Positions 15,877 through 28,900 of a DNA stretch of 64,000 nucleotides are shown in pieces. The stretch's first letter is position 1; the number at the start of each line of letters is the position of its first letter. The translations under genes and the position numbers were made by a program. Source of the DNA: Labedaea rhizosphaerae (GTDB lineage Bacteria; Actinomycetota; Actinomycetes; Mycobacteriales; Pseudonocardiaceae); assembly GCF_004362825.1 (NCBI RefSeq), contig NZ_SNXZ01000005.1:372001-436000 (forward strand), in the 5' to 3' direction. The notes below the pieces were generated by a model. That model was not told where the DNA came from, did not search any database, and saw only the letters and a list, made by a program, of their open reading frames with translations.

Positions 15877-18228
15877 TCACGGCAGCGGGATGCGCACCAC
15901 CTGCGGTTCGTGATCACTCGCCTGCGTGGCGAACTCGCTGTTGACGTGCACCACGTCGTAGGCGTACGCCTTCGCCGCGAGCGCGGGCGACAGCAGGATG
16001 TGGTCGAGCACCTGCGAGTTGCCCTCGTAGACGTAGGTGTACCGCTCCGCGATCGGCAACGTGGCCGGCAGGTCGGTCAACGCACCACCCGAGGTGAGGA
16101 TGGACGCCGTCTGCGAGAAGTCGTAGTCGTTGAGGTCACCGAGCACGACCACGGCGGCGTTCGGGTCGACCGCCCGGATGCCGTCGACGAACCCGCGCAC
16201 GAGCGTCGCCTGGCTGTGCCGTTGGGTCTCCGAGGACGCCACCGGCGGCTGGTCCACGCCGAACACCGGGTCGTCGCCGCCCTTGGAGTTGAAGTGGTTG
16301 GCGATGACGAAGACCTTCTTGCCCTGCCAGGTGAACTCGCCGGCCAGCGGCTTGCGGCTGGCGTTCCACGCCGAGTTCGCCGGGTCGATCCGGCCCGGTG
16401 AGTACTTCAGCGACGGCACGCCGCCCGTGTTGACCACCGAGTCGGCCGTCGTGGACGTGCCGCCCGGACGGTCGACGAAGGCCAGCCCGCGGTCGGTGCG
16501 GAAGAGCAGCACCGAGCGGATATTGCCGCCCGGCTGGCCGCCGTCGGCGTCGTTGACCGGGTCGATCTCGCGCCAGGTGTAGGCCGGTCCGCCCGCCGCG
16601 CTGATCGCCGACACCAGCTTGGTCAGCGTCTGGTCGGCGGCGACCACCCCGTTGTCGGTCGCGCCGCTGTTGTCCTGGATCTCTTCCAGGGCAACAAGAT
16701 CCGGCGACTTCAGGTTGCCCACGAGGATGCTCGCCAGCTTGTCGAACTTGGCCTGTGCGTCGGTCGGCGCCAGGTTCTCCACGTTGAACGTCGCCACGGC
16801 CAACTGGCCCGCGGTGGGCGTCGCGGTGCTCTCCGGCTGCAGGTTGCCCGCGGTCTTCGACGGCGACGCGGTGGCCTTCAGCTCGAAGTTGCCGAAGCTG
16901 TAGTCGAGCACGCCGAGGACCTTGGTGTAGCTGTCGCCGACGTTCGCGCTCGGCACGGTGGTCAGGTCGTCGGTGACGATCACCCGCTCCGGGTTGAAGT
17001 CGTTTGCCTGCGTGACGATTCCGCCCCGGTTGGTGCGCACGCCACTGCCCGGCGGCACGACCGCCGTCTCGCCGTAGGAGTTGGTCGGGCCGACCACGGC
17101 GGCGTTGTCGATCTCCAGCCGCATGCCCTCCATCGACTCCCAGAAGTCGATGCCGTCGGTGGCCGGGTCGAACGTGCCGCTGGTCTCGACGTTGCCGGTG
17201 GCGTCGTTCTCGATCACCGAGGCGGGCGGCACGCGGCCGCCGGAGCCGACCATCGTCGCCGCGGGCAGCGCCGCGTTGTGAGCGGTCACGGTGACCGTCG
17301 GGCCGGTCAGCTCGGTGGTGGTCAGGTTGGTGGCCGTACTCGCCGGGCGGTACTCGCTGACGGTGGCGGAGACGGTGACCGAGTCCGCGACGGCGACGCT
17401 CGGCGCCGAGGACGTGAACACGTAGACGGCCTCACTGGTGGCCGGGTCCGCATCCGGGGCCGGGTCCTGCATCCAGAACCCGGTCGTGGTCTTCGCGGTC
17501 ACCACACCAGGCACGTTCGTGACCGCCTGGCCCGAGAACGGGGAGAGGTGGCTGCGGCCCTGGATGTCGTGGATGCGGGTGCCGCCGGTGCCGGTGCTGG
17601 AGTTGCGCGGGGTCGGCGCTGCCACGGCGAAGTCACCGGCATTGTTGTCGGTGTCGGTGGCGCCACCGTTCTTGCGTTGCGCGGCGGTGGTGTTCGACAG
17701 GTTCGGCGTCGGGCTGCCCTCGTACGAGCTGGCCGTGCTGCCGTAGCCGACGAAGTCGCGCACGCCCGAGGCGGTCGCGCAGCCGGTGCTGCAGGTCAGC
17801 GCCGTGCCGCCTGCGACAAGGGCGACCTTGCCCGCGGTGGCGCTCATGGCGATGGTGCCGGACACGTCCGGCGTGGGTAAGGCGGCCCCGCTGGTGCCGC
17901 CGCTCGCCTCCGCCACCAGGTAGTAGTGCCCCGGCGCGATCGTGCCGGAGAGCGTCGTGCGCGACCAGCTCGATCCGCTCGCCGAGGCGTACTGCACGGT
18001 CCATCCGGTCACGGTGACGGTGGACGTACCTTTGTTGAACAATTCGACATAATCGCGTGAATAGGGTGAACCGGCATTTCCGCCACCGCCGTACACGCCG
18101 CTGACCACGATGGTGGTGGAGGCCGCGTCGGCCTCCTGGGTCACCACGACGAGGCCGCCGACCAGGGCGGCAGCGCCGAGGGACGCGAGCACCAGCCCGC
18201 GTCGTGGACGCCATCCGAGCCGTCGCAT
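15877..18228 (-). CDS. secreted ExeM/NucH-type extracellular nuclease
   Basis: The 783-residue protein has an Arg-rich signal peptide (MRRLGWRPRRGLVLASLG, cleavage near AASTT). A lamin-tail domain follows (about 30-150, VYGGGGNAGSPYSRDYVELFNKG), then an OB-like domain (about 220-340, IHDIQGRSHLSPFSG). The C-terminal endonuclease/exonuclease/phosphatase domain (about 500-783) has the expected catalytic stations ATFNVENL, LVALEEIQD, IANHFNSKGGDD, LGDLNDYDF and SDHEPQVV. The enzyme should degrade extracellular DNA. GGGAG precedes the ATG at 18228 by seven bases. It is transcribed alone from the large spacer shared with gltB. Confidence 0.9.
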   Translation of the reverse strand: MRRLGWRPRRGLVLASLGAAALVGGLVVVTQEADAASTTIVVSGVYGGGGNAGSPYSRDYVELFNKGTSTVTVTGWTVQYASASGSSWSRTTLSGTIAPGHYYLVAEASGGTSGAALPTPDVSGTIAMSATAGKVALVAGGTALTCSTGCATASGVRDFVGYGSTASSYEGSPTPNLSNTTAAQRKNGGATDTDNNAGDFAVAAPTPRNSSTGTGGTRIHDIQGRSHLSPFSGQAVTNVPGVVTAKTTTGFWMQDPAPDADPATSEAVYVFTSSAPSVAVADSVTVSATVSEYRPASTATNLTTTELTGPTVTVTAHNAALPAATMVGSGGRVPPASVIENDATGNVETSGTFDPATDGIDFWESMEGMRLEIDNAAVVGPTNSYGETAVVPPGSGVRTNRGGIVTQANDFNPERVIVTDDLTTVPSANVGDSYTKVLGVLDYSFGNFELKATASPSKTAGNLQPESTATPTAGQLAVATFNVENLAPTDAQAKFDKLASILVGNLKSPDLVALEEIQDNSGATDNGVVAADQTLTKLVSAISAAGGPAYTWREIDPVNDADGGQPGGNIRSVLLFRTDRGLAFVDRPGGTSTTADSVVNTGGVPSLKYSPGRIDPANSAWNASRKPLAGEFTWQGKKVFVIANHFNSKGGDDPVFGVDQPPVASSETQRHSQATLVRGFVDGIRAVDPNAAVVVLGDLNDYDFSQTASILTSGGALTDLPATLPIAERYTYVYEGNSQVLDHILLSPALAAKAYAYDVVHVNSEFATQASDHEPQVVRIPLP

Positions 18229-18725
18229 GGGTGTTCTCCCGACTTTTGTGGGTGCTGGAAACGAAGGCGTTGGGGGTTCGCCGATCGTCCAGAAGACGGG
18301 ACAACAATTTTCCGTCGCGCACCAGCGACCGAATGGAGCATTCACAGTCGGGCTGTGGCGGGCATCACATCGAACCCGGACAACGGGCTCAGGTCAACCA
18401 AAGCGTGGGAAAGAACACGTCCGGCTGACGATGTTGCGCGGCAACGCCTGGTTCACACTACTGTCACAAGACACCCGGCGAACCCGGGGTGAACCGACGC
18501 GAGGCGACCGCAGGGGCCACCACACCCTGGGCGACGGCCTCGCCGGCCACACGACGAGGTGTTCGGCCACCCGCACGATGACGTGCGTTCAGTGAGGACT
18601 GTTCAAAGCTCGCCCCTGGCGCCGAAAAGCCACGGTGTACCGATGTGGTCAGGCAAGGCGCCGGGCTCCTTCGAACAGCCCTCATTCCTAGCGCGGCGTT
18701 CGACGCAGCCGGTGGATGGTGCCCA
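18229..18725. other. divergent intergenic region between the nuclease and gltB genes
   Basis: About 500 bp without a convincing gene. Third-position GC use of the short frames here is irregular. It must contain the promoters of the secreted nuclease (minus) and gltBD (plus), but I cannot assign -35/-10 boxes with confidence. Only weak short hairpins are present, for example GCACG and CGTGC around 18574-18588. Confidence 0.5.
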
Positions 18726-18769
18726 CCTCCCATTCGGTGTCGCTGCTGCGCGCGAACAGAAATGGGAGG
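18726..18769 (+). promoter_or_regulatory. leader inverted repeat that can mask the gltB ribosome binding site
   Basis: CCTCCCATT (18726-18734) is exactly complementary to AATGGGAGG (18761-18769). The second arm contains the GGGAGG that serves the GTG start at 18780. In the transcript the two could pair across a 26-base loop and close the site. This is the only strong secondary structure seen just upstream of the operon. Confidence 0.55.
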
Positions 18770-18779
18770 GCCGCCGGCT

Positions 18780-23301
<4,522 letters not shown>

Positions 23302-23309
<8 letters not shown>

Positions 23310-24753
23310 CCCCAAGGGTTTCCTTAGCACGACCCGAGAAGTCCCCCGGACTCGTCCGGTGTTCCTGCGGATCAAGGACTGGCGCGAGATCTACGAGGAG
23401 TTCGAGGCCGGCAAGATCGAGAAGCAGGCCGGGCGCTGCATGGACTGCGGGATCCCGTTCTGCCACCAGGGTTGCCCGCTCGGCAACCTCATCCCCGAGT
23501 GGAACACGCTGGCCTGGCGTGACGACTGGCAAGCGGCGGCCGAGCGCCTGCACGCGACGAACAACTTCCCGGAGTTCACGGGGACGTTGTGCCCGGCCCC
23601 GTGCGAGTCGGCGTGCGTCCTGGGCATCAACAACGACCCGGTGACCATCAAGCGCGTCGAGATCTCGATCATCGACCGCGCCTTCGCCGAAGGCTGGGTG
23701 ACCCCGCGCCCGCCGGAGACCCGCACGGGTCACAAGGTCGCGGTGGTCGGCTCCGGCCCGACGGGGCTGGCGGCGGCCCAGCAGCTGACCCGCGCCGGGC
23801 ACGACGTCGTGGTCTTCGAGCGTGCCGACAAGCCGGGTGGGCTGCTGCGCTACGGCATCCCCGAGTTCAAGATGGAGAAGCACCGGCTCGACCGGCGCAT
23901 CGACCAGATGGTCGCGGAAGGCACCGAGTTCCGCACGGGCGTCGTCGTCGGCGAGGACGTGACGGCGGCCCAGCTCCGCAGCGAGTTCGACGCGGTGGTG
24001 CTGGCCGGCGGCGCGACCGCGTGGCGCGACCTCCCCATCCCCGGCCGCGAGCTCGACGGCGTGCACCAGGCGATGGAGTACCTGCCGCACGCCAACCGCG
24101 TGGCCGCCGGCACGCTGGAGCGCTCCCCCATCGACGCCGCGGGCAAGCACGTGGTCGTCATCGGCGGTGGGGACACCGGAGCGGACTGCGTCGGCACCGC
24201 GCACCGCCAGGGCGCGGCGTCGGTGACCCAGCTCGAGATCATGCCCCGCCCGCCCGAGGCCCGTTCGGACGCCCACCCGTGGCCGACCCACCCGATGATC
24301 TACCGGGTGTCGTCGGCCCACGAGGAGGGCGGTGAGCGCGTCTACTCGGTGTCGACGACGGAGTTCGTCGACGACGGCACCGGCCGCGTGAAGTCGTTGC
24401 GGGTGGCCGAAGTCCGCAACGAAGGCGGCCGCTTCGTGCCGGTGCCCGGTTCGGAGCGGGACCTGCCCGCGGACCTGGTCACCCTGGCCATGGGCTTCGT
24501 CGGGCCGGAGAAGGGTCGCCTGCTGACCGAGCTGGGCGTGACCTTCGACCCACGCGGCAACGTGGCCCGCGACGACTCGTTCGCCACGAACGTGGAGGGC
24601 GTGTTCTCCGCGGGCGACATGGGCCGGGGCCAGTCGTTGATCGTGTGGGCCATCGCCGAGGGCCGCTCCGCCGCCGCCGCGGTCGACCAGTACCTCACCG
24701 GCCGCACCGTGCTGCCGTCCCCGATCGCGCCGACCGACCGGCCGATCGCCTAG
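23302..24753 (+). CDS. gltD: glutamate synthase (NADPH) small subunit GltD
   Basis: GltD oxidises NADPH and passes electrons to GltB. The 483-residue protein has the N-terminal double 4Fe-4S cysteine pattern ([31 protein letters not shown]) and the FAD-binding Rossmann motif [17 protein letters not shown] (about 148-165). The NADPH-binding motif is [12 protein letters not shown] (about 285) and the closing FAD motif is [14 protein letters not shown]. The ATG lies 8 bases inside the end of gltB with GGAGG upstream, so the subunits are translationally coupled. It lacks the C-terminal extensions seen in related oxidoreductases. Confidence 0.97.
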
Positions 24754-24771
24754 AGGACCGGGTCCGGGGGC

Positions 24772-24791
24772 GAGCGGCAACGGCGCCGCTC
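24772..24791 (+). terminator. possible gltBD terminator
   Basis: GAGCGGC and GCCGCTC form a 7-bp stem with a six-base loop 18 bases after the gltD stop. It is short and has no T-tract, so it is a modest candidate. Confidence 0.45.
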
Positions 24792-24854
24792 ACCTCCGGG
24801 CCTTCCCCTCTTCCTGCTTCGAGAGAAGTGCTCGGGTTACGTCTTCCCGCGTCG

Positions 24855-24916
24855 CCGGGTGCCCTTCTGAGGTCCGCTGGTTGCCTTGCGGGGCAACGCT
24901 GAGGGGCAACACCCGG
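24855..24916 (+). ncRNA. structured RNA-like element upstream of the repeat-protein gene
   Basis: Two stacked helices, CCGGGTG with CACCCGG and CCCTTC with GAGGGG, are separated by a three-base bulge. They enclose an internal loop and a closing hairpin GTTGCC/GGCAAC with a six-base loop. The whole 62-base element lies in the 283-bp gap between gltD and the gene at 25037. It does not match any riboswitch or housekeeping RNA consensus I know, so its status as an RNA is inference from pairing only. Confidence 0.35.
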
Positions 24917-25036
24917 TGTCCGCGTAGCTGCACCTCGTCGGCGTTTTGATCACCGCGTCCGACCGTAGCCTACGGACGTGCCGTCCGGATTCGGTGCGGT
25001 GCGTGCCACGGCCTCGCAGCAGAGGGGACTTGTCGG

Positions 25037-26149
25037 ATGTTGGACGATTACGCACGCCAAGCGCTCATCGCGGTCCCGCCGGATGTCCTGGGCAGTGACG
25101 TCGAGGCGTGGTTCCAGTTCGTTGCGGAGAACGTCGCCGACGAGAGCGGGAGTTCGCGCACCTGGGACGACTTCGCCGAGGCGCTGAAGAACTCGCCGGA
25201 GGCCGGGTCGTTCAGTCAGGCCGTGGACGTGTTCACCGAAGAAATGGCGCAATACAGCTCCGAGTGGCCCGGGATCGCCGATCAACTGGCTCAGGAGAGC
25301 ACAGCGGAACTGGCGGCAGCCTACGCCGAAGCGCTGGCGGAGCCGGCCGCAGCTGAGCAGCAGAGCCCGGGTGAGTTGTGGGCCCAGCTCGTGGCCGACG
25401 GCGGCGACTGGTCGGCCTGGGATGGCAGCGAAGCAGGCTGGGCGCAGTGGCGCGACTGGTTCTACAACGTCGCCGCGACCCGCGCCGGTGCGGAGGGCGA
25501 AGCGTTGGCCCGCCAGCAGATCGGCCCGATGGATGCCTTCCCGTTGCCCCAGCGGATCGCCGGCCTGGAACAGCAGGGCTTCACGGTCGGCCCGGCCGCG
25601 CGCGCCGCGGCGCAGGCGCCGGTCAAGCGTGACCCCGGCGAAGTGTGGGCCGAACTGGTGGCCGAGGGCGGCGACTGGTCCGCCTGGGACGGCAGCGAAG
25701 CAGGCTGGGCGCAGTGGCGCGACTGGTTCTACAACGTCGCCGCCACCCGGGCCGGTGCGGACGGCGAAGCGTTGGCCCGTCAGCAGATCGGCGGCCTGGA
25801 GGGTTCGCCGCTGGCCGAGCGGGTGATCGGCTTGCAGCAGCAAGGCTTCACGGTCACCGGCGCCGCGGCCGCGCTGGAGGCAACGCAGCAGCAGGCCCTC
25901 GCGACGGTCGACGGGCTGGTGACGGAGGACATCGACGGGATCATCGACGGCGCCCTGGCCGCGGTGAACATCGATTCGGCGCTCGCCGAAGGGATCAAGC
26001 CGTTGGTGCGGGAGCGGCTCGAGGCAACAGCGGCGGCTCAGCCCGAACTCTTCGCCGGACTCGGGGCGGAGGAGCTGGACAACCTGCGCAACCAGCTGCA
26101 GCAGGAACTCGTGGACGAGCTCCAAAGCGTCGTCACGCCCGCCGCCTGA
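25037..26149 (+). CDS. unrecognised Trp-rich protein with a duplicated 89-residue repeat
   Basis: The family is not recognised. The 370-residue protein has no signal peptide or membrane segment, so it is probably cytoplasmic or leaves the cell by an unusual route. Residues 1-100 form an acidic helical N-terminus (VEAWFQFVAENVADE; TWDDFAEALKNSPEA). Two tandem repeats follow, at about 111-199 and 200-280. Each begins PGE(L/V)WA and contains GGDWSAWDGSEAGWAQWRDW, ALARQQIG and QQGFTV. Residues 285-370 are an acidic helical tail. AGAGGGG precedes the ATG. It lies 48 bp upstream of the lipase-like gene in the same direction, so the two probably form a pair. Chaperone, adaptor, immunity or structural partner are all open. 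Confidence 0.65.
   Translation: MLDDYARQALIAVPPDVLGSDVEAWFQFVAENVADESGSSRTWDDFAEALKNSPEAGSFSQAVDVFTEEMAQYSSEWPGIADQLAQESTAELAAAYAEALAEPAAAEQQSPGELWAQLVADGGDWSAWDGSEAGWAQWRDWFYNVAATRAGAEGEALARQQIGPMDAFPLPQRIAGLEQQGFTVGPAARAAAQAPVKRDPGEVWAELVAEGGDWSAWDGSEAGWAQWRDWFYNVAATRAGADGEALARQQIGGLEGSPLAERVIGLQQQGFTVTGAAAALEATQQQALATVDGLVTEDIDGIIDGALAAVNIDSALAEGIKPLVRERLEATAAAQPELFAGLGAEELDNLRNQLQQELVDELQSVVTPAA
25367..25876 (+). repeat. 267-bp tandem coding duplication
   Basis: Two consecutive copies with an 89-codon period. In the core (about 25420-25480 and 25687-25747) a stretch of nearly 60 bases differs at a single position, far closer than the flanking parts of the repeats. This indicates recent duplication or gene conversion of the Trp-rich core. 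Confidence 0.85.
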
Positions 26150-26197
26150 ACCCAGGCGAAACAACCCCAAGCCAGCGCCAGGGAGCGTGTCACAGTC

Positions 26198-27568
26198 ATG
26201 AAAAAAATATTGGAAGGCCTCCTCGAAACGCCGGCCGCGAAAGAGGTCGTGAGCACCTTGGTGACCGCGGCAACTGCGACGCGCGAGGCCGCGGTGACAG
26301 TCGTCGCCACCGCGCAGGGCGCGGCCACGGCCGCTGGGGAGCAGGTGATGTACGCGGCCAGTACAGGGCATTCGGTCTACCGAGAAGTCACGAAACAGAC
26401 CGGTGACCCGCACGCCCCGAGAGCACACCAGGTGGTCACGGCCCGGAAGCTGCGCAAGGAAGGGAAGACCGACCTTCCGGAGTACACGGACCTACCTGAG
26501 GATGTCCGCGTGCAAGTGGAGGCCGAGCCCGTCGCCACGGGACGCCGGAAAACCCTCCAGCAGGAATGGGAAACGGCTCAGGCCGACGGCGACGGCAACG
26601 CACCGAAGCAGCCGCTGATCGTCAAGCTTTCGATCGGCGGATCGGGTGACGCCTCGTGGCGGACACATTGTGACATCAACGGCGTAATGACGGACAAGGA
26701 CTTGCAGGCGACCAAGAAGGAAGCGGGCAAGGCGAAAACGGTCTACTACACCGGACACCGGGAGCACGACTGGAACTTCGCCGGTCCCGGCGGCCCCGGC
26801 GCCAACAACTTCATCCCCGGCGGCATGTCCGACACCGGGTCGAACAGCATCGCGAACCTGGTGGAGAACGCTTCCACGGTGGTGGCGAACGCGATCCTCG
26901 ATGCCCTGCAGAACGAAGAGCGGCCCATGACGATCCTCATCAAGGGCCACAGCCGGGGCGCCGTGGCGGCGGGCCGGATCGCCAACGCCCTCAAGGAAAC
27001 CTTCCCCGCGGCGAAGGTCGAAGTGGCCCAGATCGATCCGGTTCCGGGACCGGGCCAGCCCGAACCGAACCAGACGATCGACGTCGGCACGATCGACGAG
27101 TCCACGGTCGTGTACGGCGTCTACTCCGGACACGGGGTCTCGTTCACCCCCCAGCAGGTGTTCAGCGCCAAGCGAATCATCATCTCGCAGCAAGCGCACG
27201 GCGTTGCCGTGCAAAGCGGGTTCACCTTCGGAGGGCGGATGTACAAAGGCAGCAGCCTCAACAGCCTTCCACCCGGGGTATACCGCGATCAGAACGACGA
27301 CATCTCGGTAGCGGGCGAACTGGAAGCAGTCGGCTCGCCGCAAGATGTTCGTGAGACCTTCATGAAGGTCTACATGGCGAAGTTCCCGGCCGGGCCGAAG
27401 GACGACCCGGGCCAGGTCGGCCAGAACTGGGATGCGGAACGGCGGGACCGCATCGAGGCGTCCTTGGAGAAGTACGCTTCCGAGCTCGACCAGAAGGCTT
27501 GGGCTGGTGCGGTGGAACAGACCATGGTGAGCCTCTACCAAGGCAGCGACCCCAACGAAGTCGACTAG
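26198..27568 (+). CDS. alpha/beta-hydrolase (DUF2235/Tle1-like lipase) candidate effector
   Basis: The 456-residue protein has a nucleophile elbow GHSRG (S252) inside ILIKGHSRGAVAAGRIANAL. A strand-end aspartate follows (D280, VAQIDPVPGP), then a histidine (H334, QQAHGVAVQSG). These are the order and spacing of a Ser-Asp-His lipase triad of the DUF2235/Tle1 type. KTVYYTGHREHDWNFAGPGG precedes it, as family members have a YY..G.GT region there. Residues 12-50 are an Ala/Thr/Val-rich amphipathic stretch rather than a cleavable signal peptide. The start codon is followed by A/T-rich codons unlike the neighbours. A phospholipase effector or toxin is the leading idea; it could also be an intracellular esterase. 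A direct repeat of GGGTGTTCGGG follows the stop. Confidence 0.6.
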   Translation: MKKILEGLLETPAAKEVVSTLVTAATATREAAVTVVATAQGAATAAGEQVMYAASTGHSVYREVTKQTGDPHAPRAHQVVTARKLRKEGKTDLPEYTDLPEDVRVQVEAEPVATGRRKTLQQEWETAQADGDGNAPKQPLIVKLSIGGSGDASWRTHCDINGVMTDKDLQATKKEAGKAKTVYYTGHREHDWNFAGPGGPGANNFIPGGMSDTGSNSIANLVENASTVVANAILDALQNEERPMTILIKGHSRGAVAAGRIANALKETFPAAKVEVAQIDPVPGPGQPEPNQTIDVGTIDESTVVYGVYSGHGVSFTPQQVFSAKRIIISQQAHGVAVQSGFTFGGRMYKGSSLNSLPPGVYRDQNDDISVAGELEAVGSPQDVRETFMKVYMAKFPAGPKDDPGQVGQNWDAERRDRIEASLEKYASELDQKAWAGAVEQTMVSLYQGSDPNEVD

Positions 27569-27692
27569 CGGCACCCGGGGCTTGGGTGTTCGGGGCCTGG
27601 GTGTTCGGGCAGGGTTGTGGGCTGGACCTTGACAGGCATCCGATTGGTCCAGTCCACTTGGCCGAGGAGCACGGCGTCCTCGGGAGGCGACC

Positions 27693-28805
27693 ATGGCACC
27701 CACCCTCGTTCTGCGCGCGCTGGCGGCGGCCCTGGCCGGGGCGGTGATCACACCGGCAGTGATGGCACCGGCGGCCGCGGCTCAGCCGGCCATCCAGGCC
27801 GGCCACCAGCTCGTCGGCTACCTGCACGCCAGCTTCGGCAACGGCGCCGGGTACGTGCCCATCGCCGACGTGCCGCAGGCCTGGACGGTCATCGACCTCG
27901 CCTTCGCCGACTCCACCGGCGACGGCACCGTGGTCTTCACCCGGTGCCAGCCGGCCGAATGCGCGGGCGTCGAGTCCGATGCGGACTTCCAGGCCGGCAT
28001 CCGGGCCCAGCAGGCCAAGGGCAAGAAGGTCGTCATCTCCATCGGCGGCGCGAACGGTGAGGTGCAGCTCACCAACGCCGCGCAGGCGACCAACTTCGTC
28101 ACCAGCGTCAGCGCCATCATCGACCGCTGGGGCCTCGACGGCGTCGACATCGACTTCGAGAACCAGTCGCTCAAGCTCGACGCGGGCGACAGCGACTTCG
28201 CCCACCCCACGACGCCGGTCGTGGTCAACCTGATCTCCGCGCTACAGCAGCTGAAAGACCGCTACGGCGCCGGTTTCATGCTCACCATGGCCCCGGAGAC
28301 GTTCTTCGTCCAGCTCGGCTACCAGTTCTACGGGCCAGGTCCGCAGGGTGCGCAAGACCCGCGCGCAGGCGCCTACCTCCCCGTCATCTATGCGATGCGC
28401 GACTCCCTCACGTTGCTGACCGTCCAGAACTACAACTCCGGGCCGATCATGGGGCTGGACAACCAGTACCACCAGATGGGCACCGCCGAGTTCCCCATCG
28501 CGATGACCGACATGCTGCTCGCCGGTTTCCCGGTCGCGGGCAACACAGCGCACGTGTTCCCGGCGCTGCGCCCGGACCAGGTGGCGATCGGCCTGCCCGC
28601 CGGCCAGAACGCCGGCAACGGCTGGCTCGGGCCCGATCGGGTCACCCAAGCCCTCGACTGCCTGACGAAGGGCGCGAACTGCGGCAGCTACGCGACCCAC
28701 GGCACGCACGCGGACCTGGCCGGGCTGATGACCTGGTCGGTCAACTGGGACCGCTTCGGCAGCTGGCAGTTCCAGAATACGTTCACCGGCTACTTCGGAC
28801 AGTGA
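27693..28805 (+). CDS. secreted GH18 chitinase
   Basis: The 370-residue protein has a signal peptide ending near AAAAQPA and a single GH18 barrel. It has the SIGG motif (KVVISIGGANGE) and the catalytic signature DGVDIDFEN with the acid Glu at residue 156. The barrel continues with MLTMAPE, LTVQNYNSG and a C-terminal LMTWSVNWDR. This resembles the catalytic domain of Streptomyces/Bacillus ChiD-type enzymes. No chitin-binding module is attached, so it is a minimal enzyme. GGGAGG precedes the ATG by six bases. It is likely to take part in chitin degradation outside the cell together with the adjacent secreted protease. Confidence 0.93.
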   Translation: MAPTLVLRALAAALAGAVITPAVMAPAAAAQPAIQAGHQLVGYLHASFGNGAGYVPIADVPQAWTVIDLAFADSTGDGTVVFTRCQPAECAGVESDADFQAGIRAQQAKGKKVVISIGGANGEVQLTNAAQATNFVTSVSAIIDRWGLDGVDIDFENQSLKLDAGDSDFAHPTTPVVVNLISALQQLKDRYGAGFMLTMAPETFFVQLGYQFYGPGPQGAQDPRAGAYLPVIYAMRDSLTLLTVQNYNSGPIMGLDNQYHQMGTAEFPIAMTDMLLAGFPVAGNTAHVFPALRPDQVAIGLPAGQNAGNGWLGPDRVTQALDCLTKGANCGSYATHGTHADLAGLMTWSVNWDRFGSWQFQNTFTGYFGQ

Positions 28806-28900
28806 ACAGATTGCTCCGTTCGGCGTAATCGGATGGGCCATCGGTCGCTTTCAATGAATCTCGCTCGCTTTTCCCTGCACGCGAGAGAGGCCGATGCCAG

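Noticed and set aside
24855-24916. Structured element as SRP RNA, tmRNA or a known riboswitch
   Set aside because: It lacks the GGAAGGAAGCAGC-like SRP core and any riboswitch consensus I know, and is too short for tmRNA.
27569-27692. GGGTGTTCGGG direct repeat as an attachment site
   Set aside because: Only two imperfect copies 16 bp apart, with no integrase or second flank; probably a local slippage repeat.
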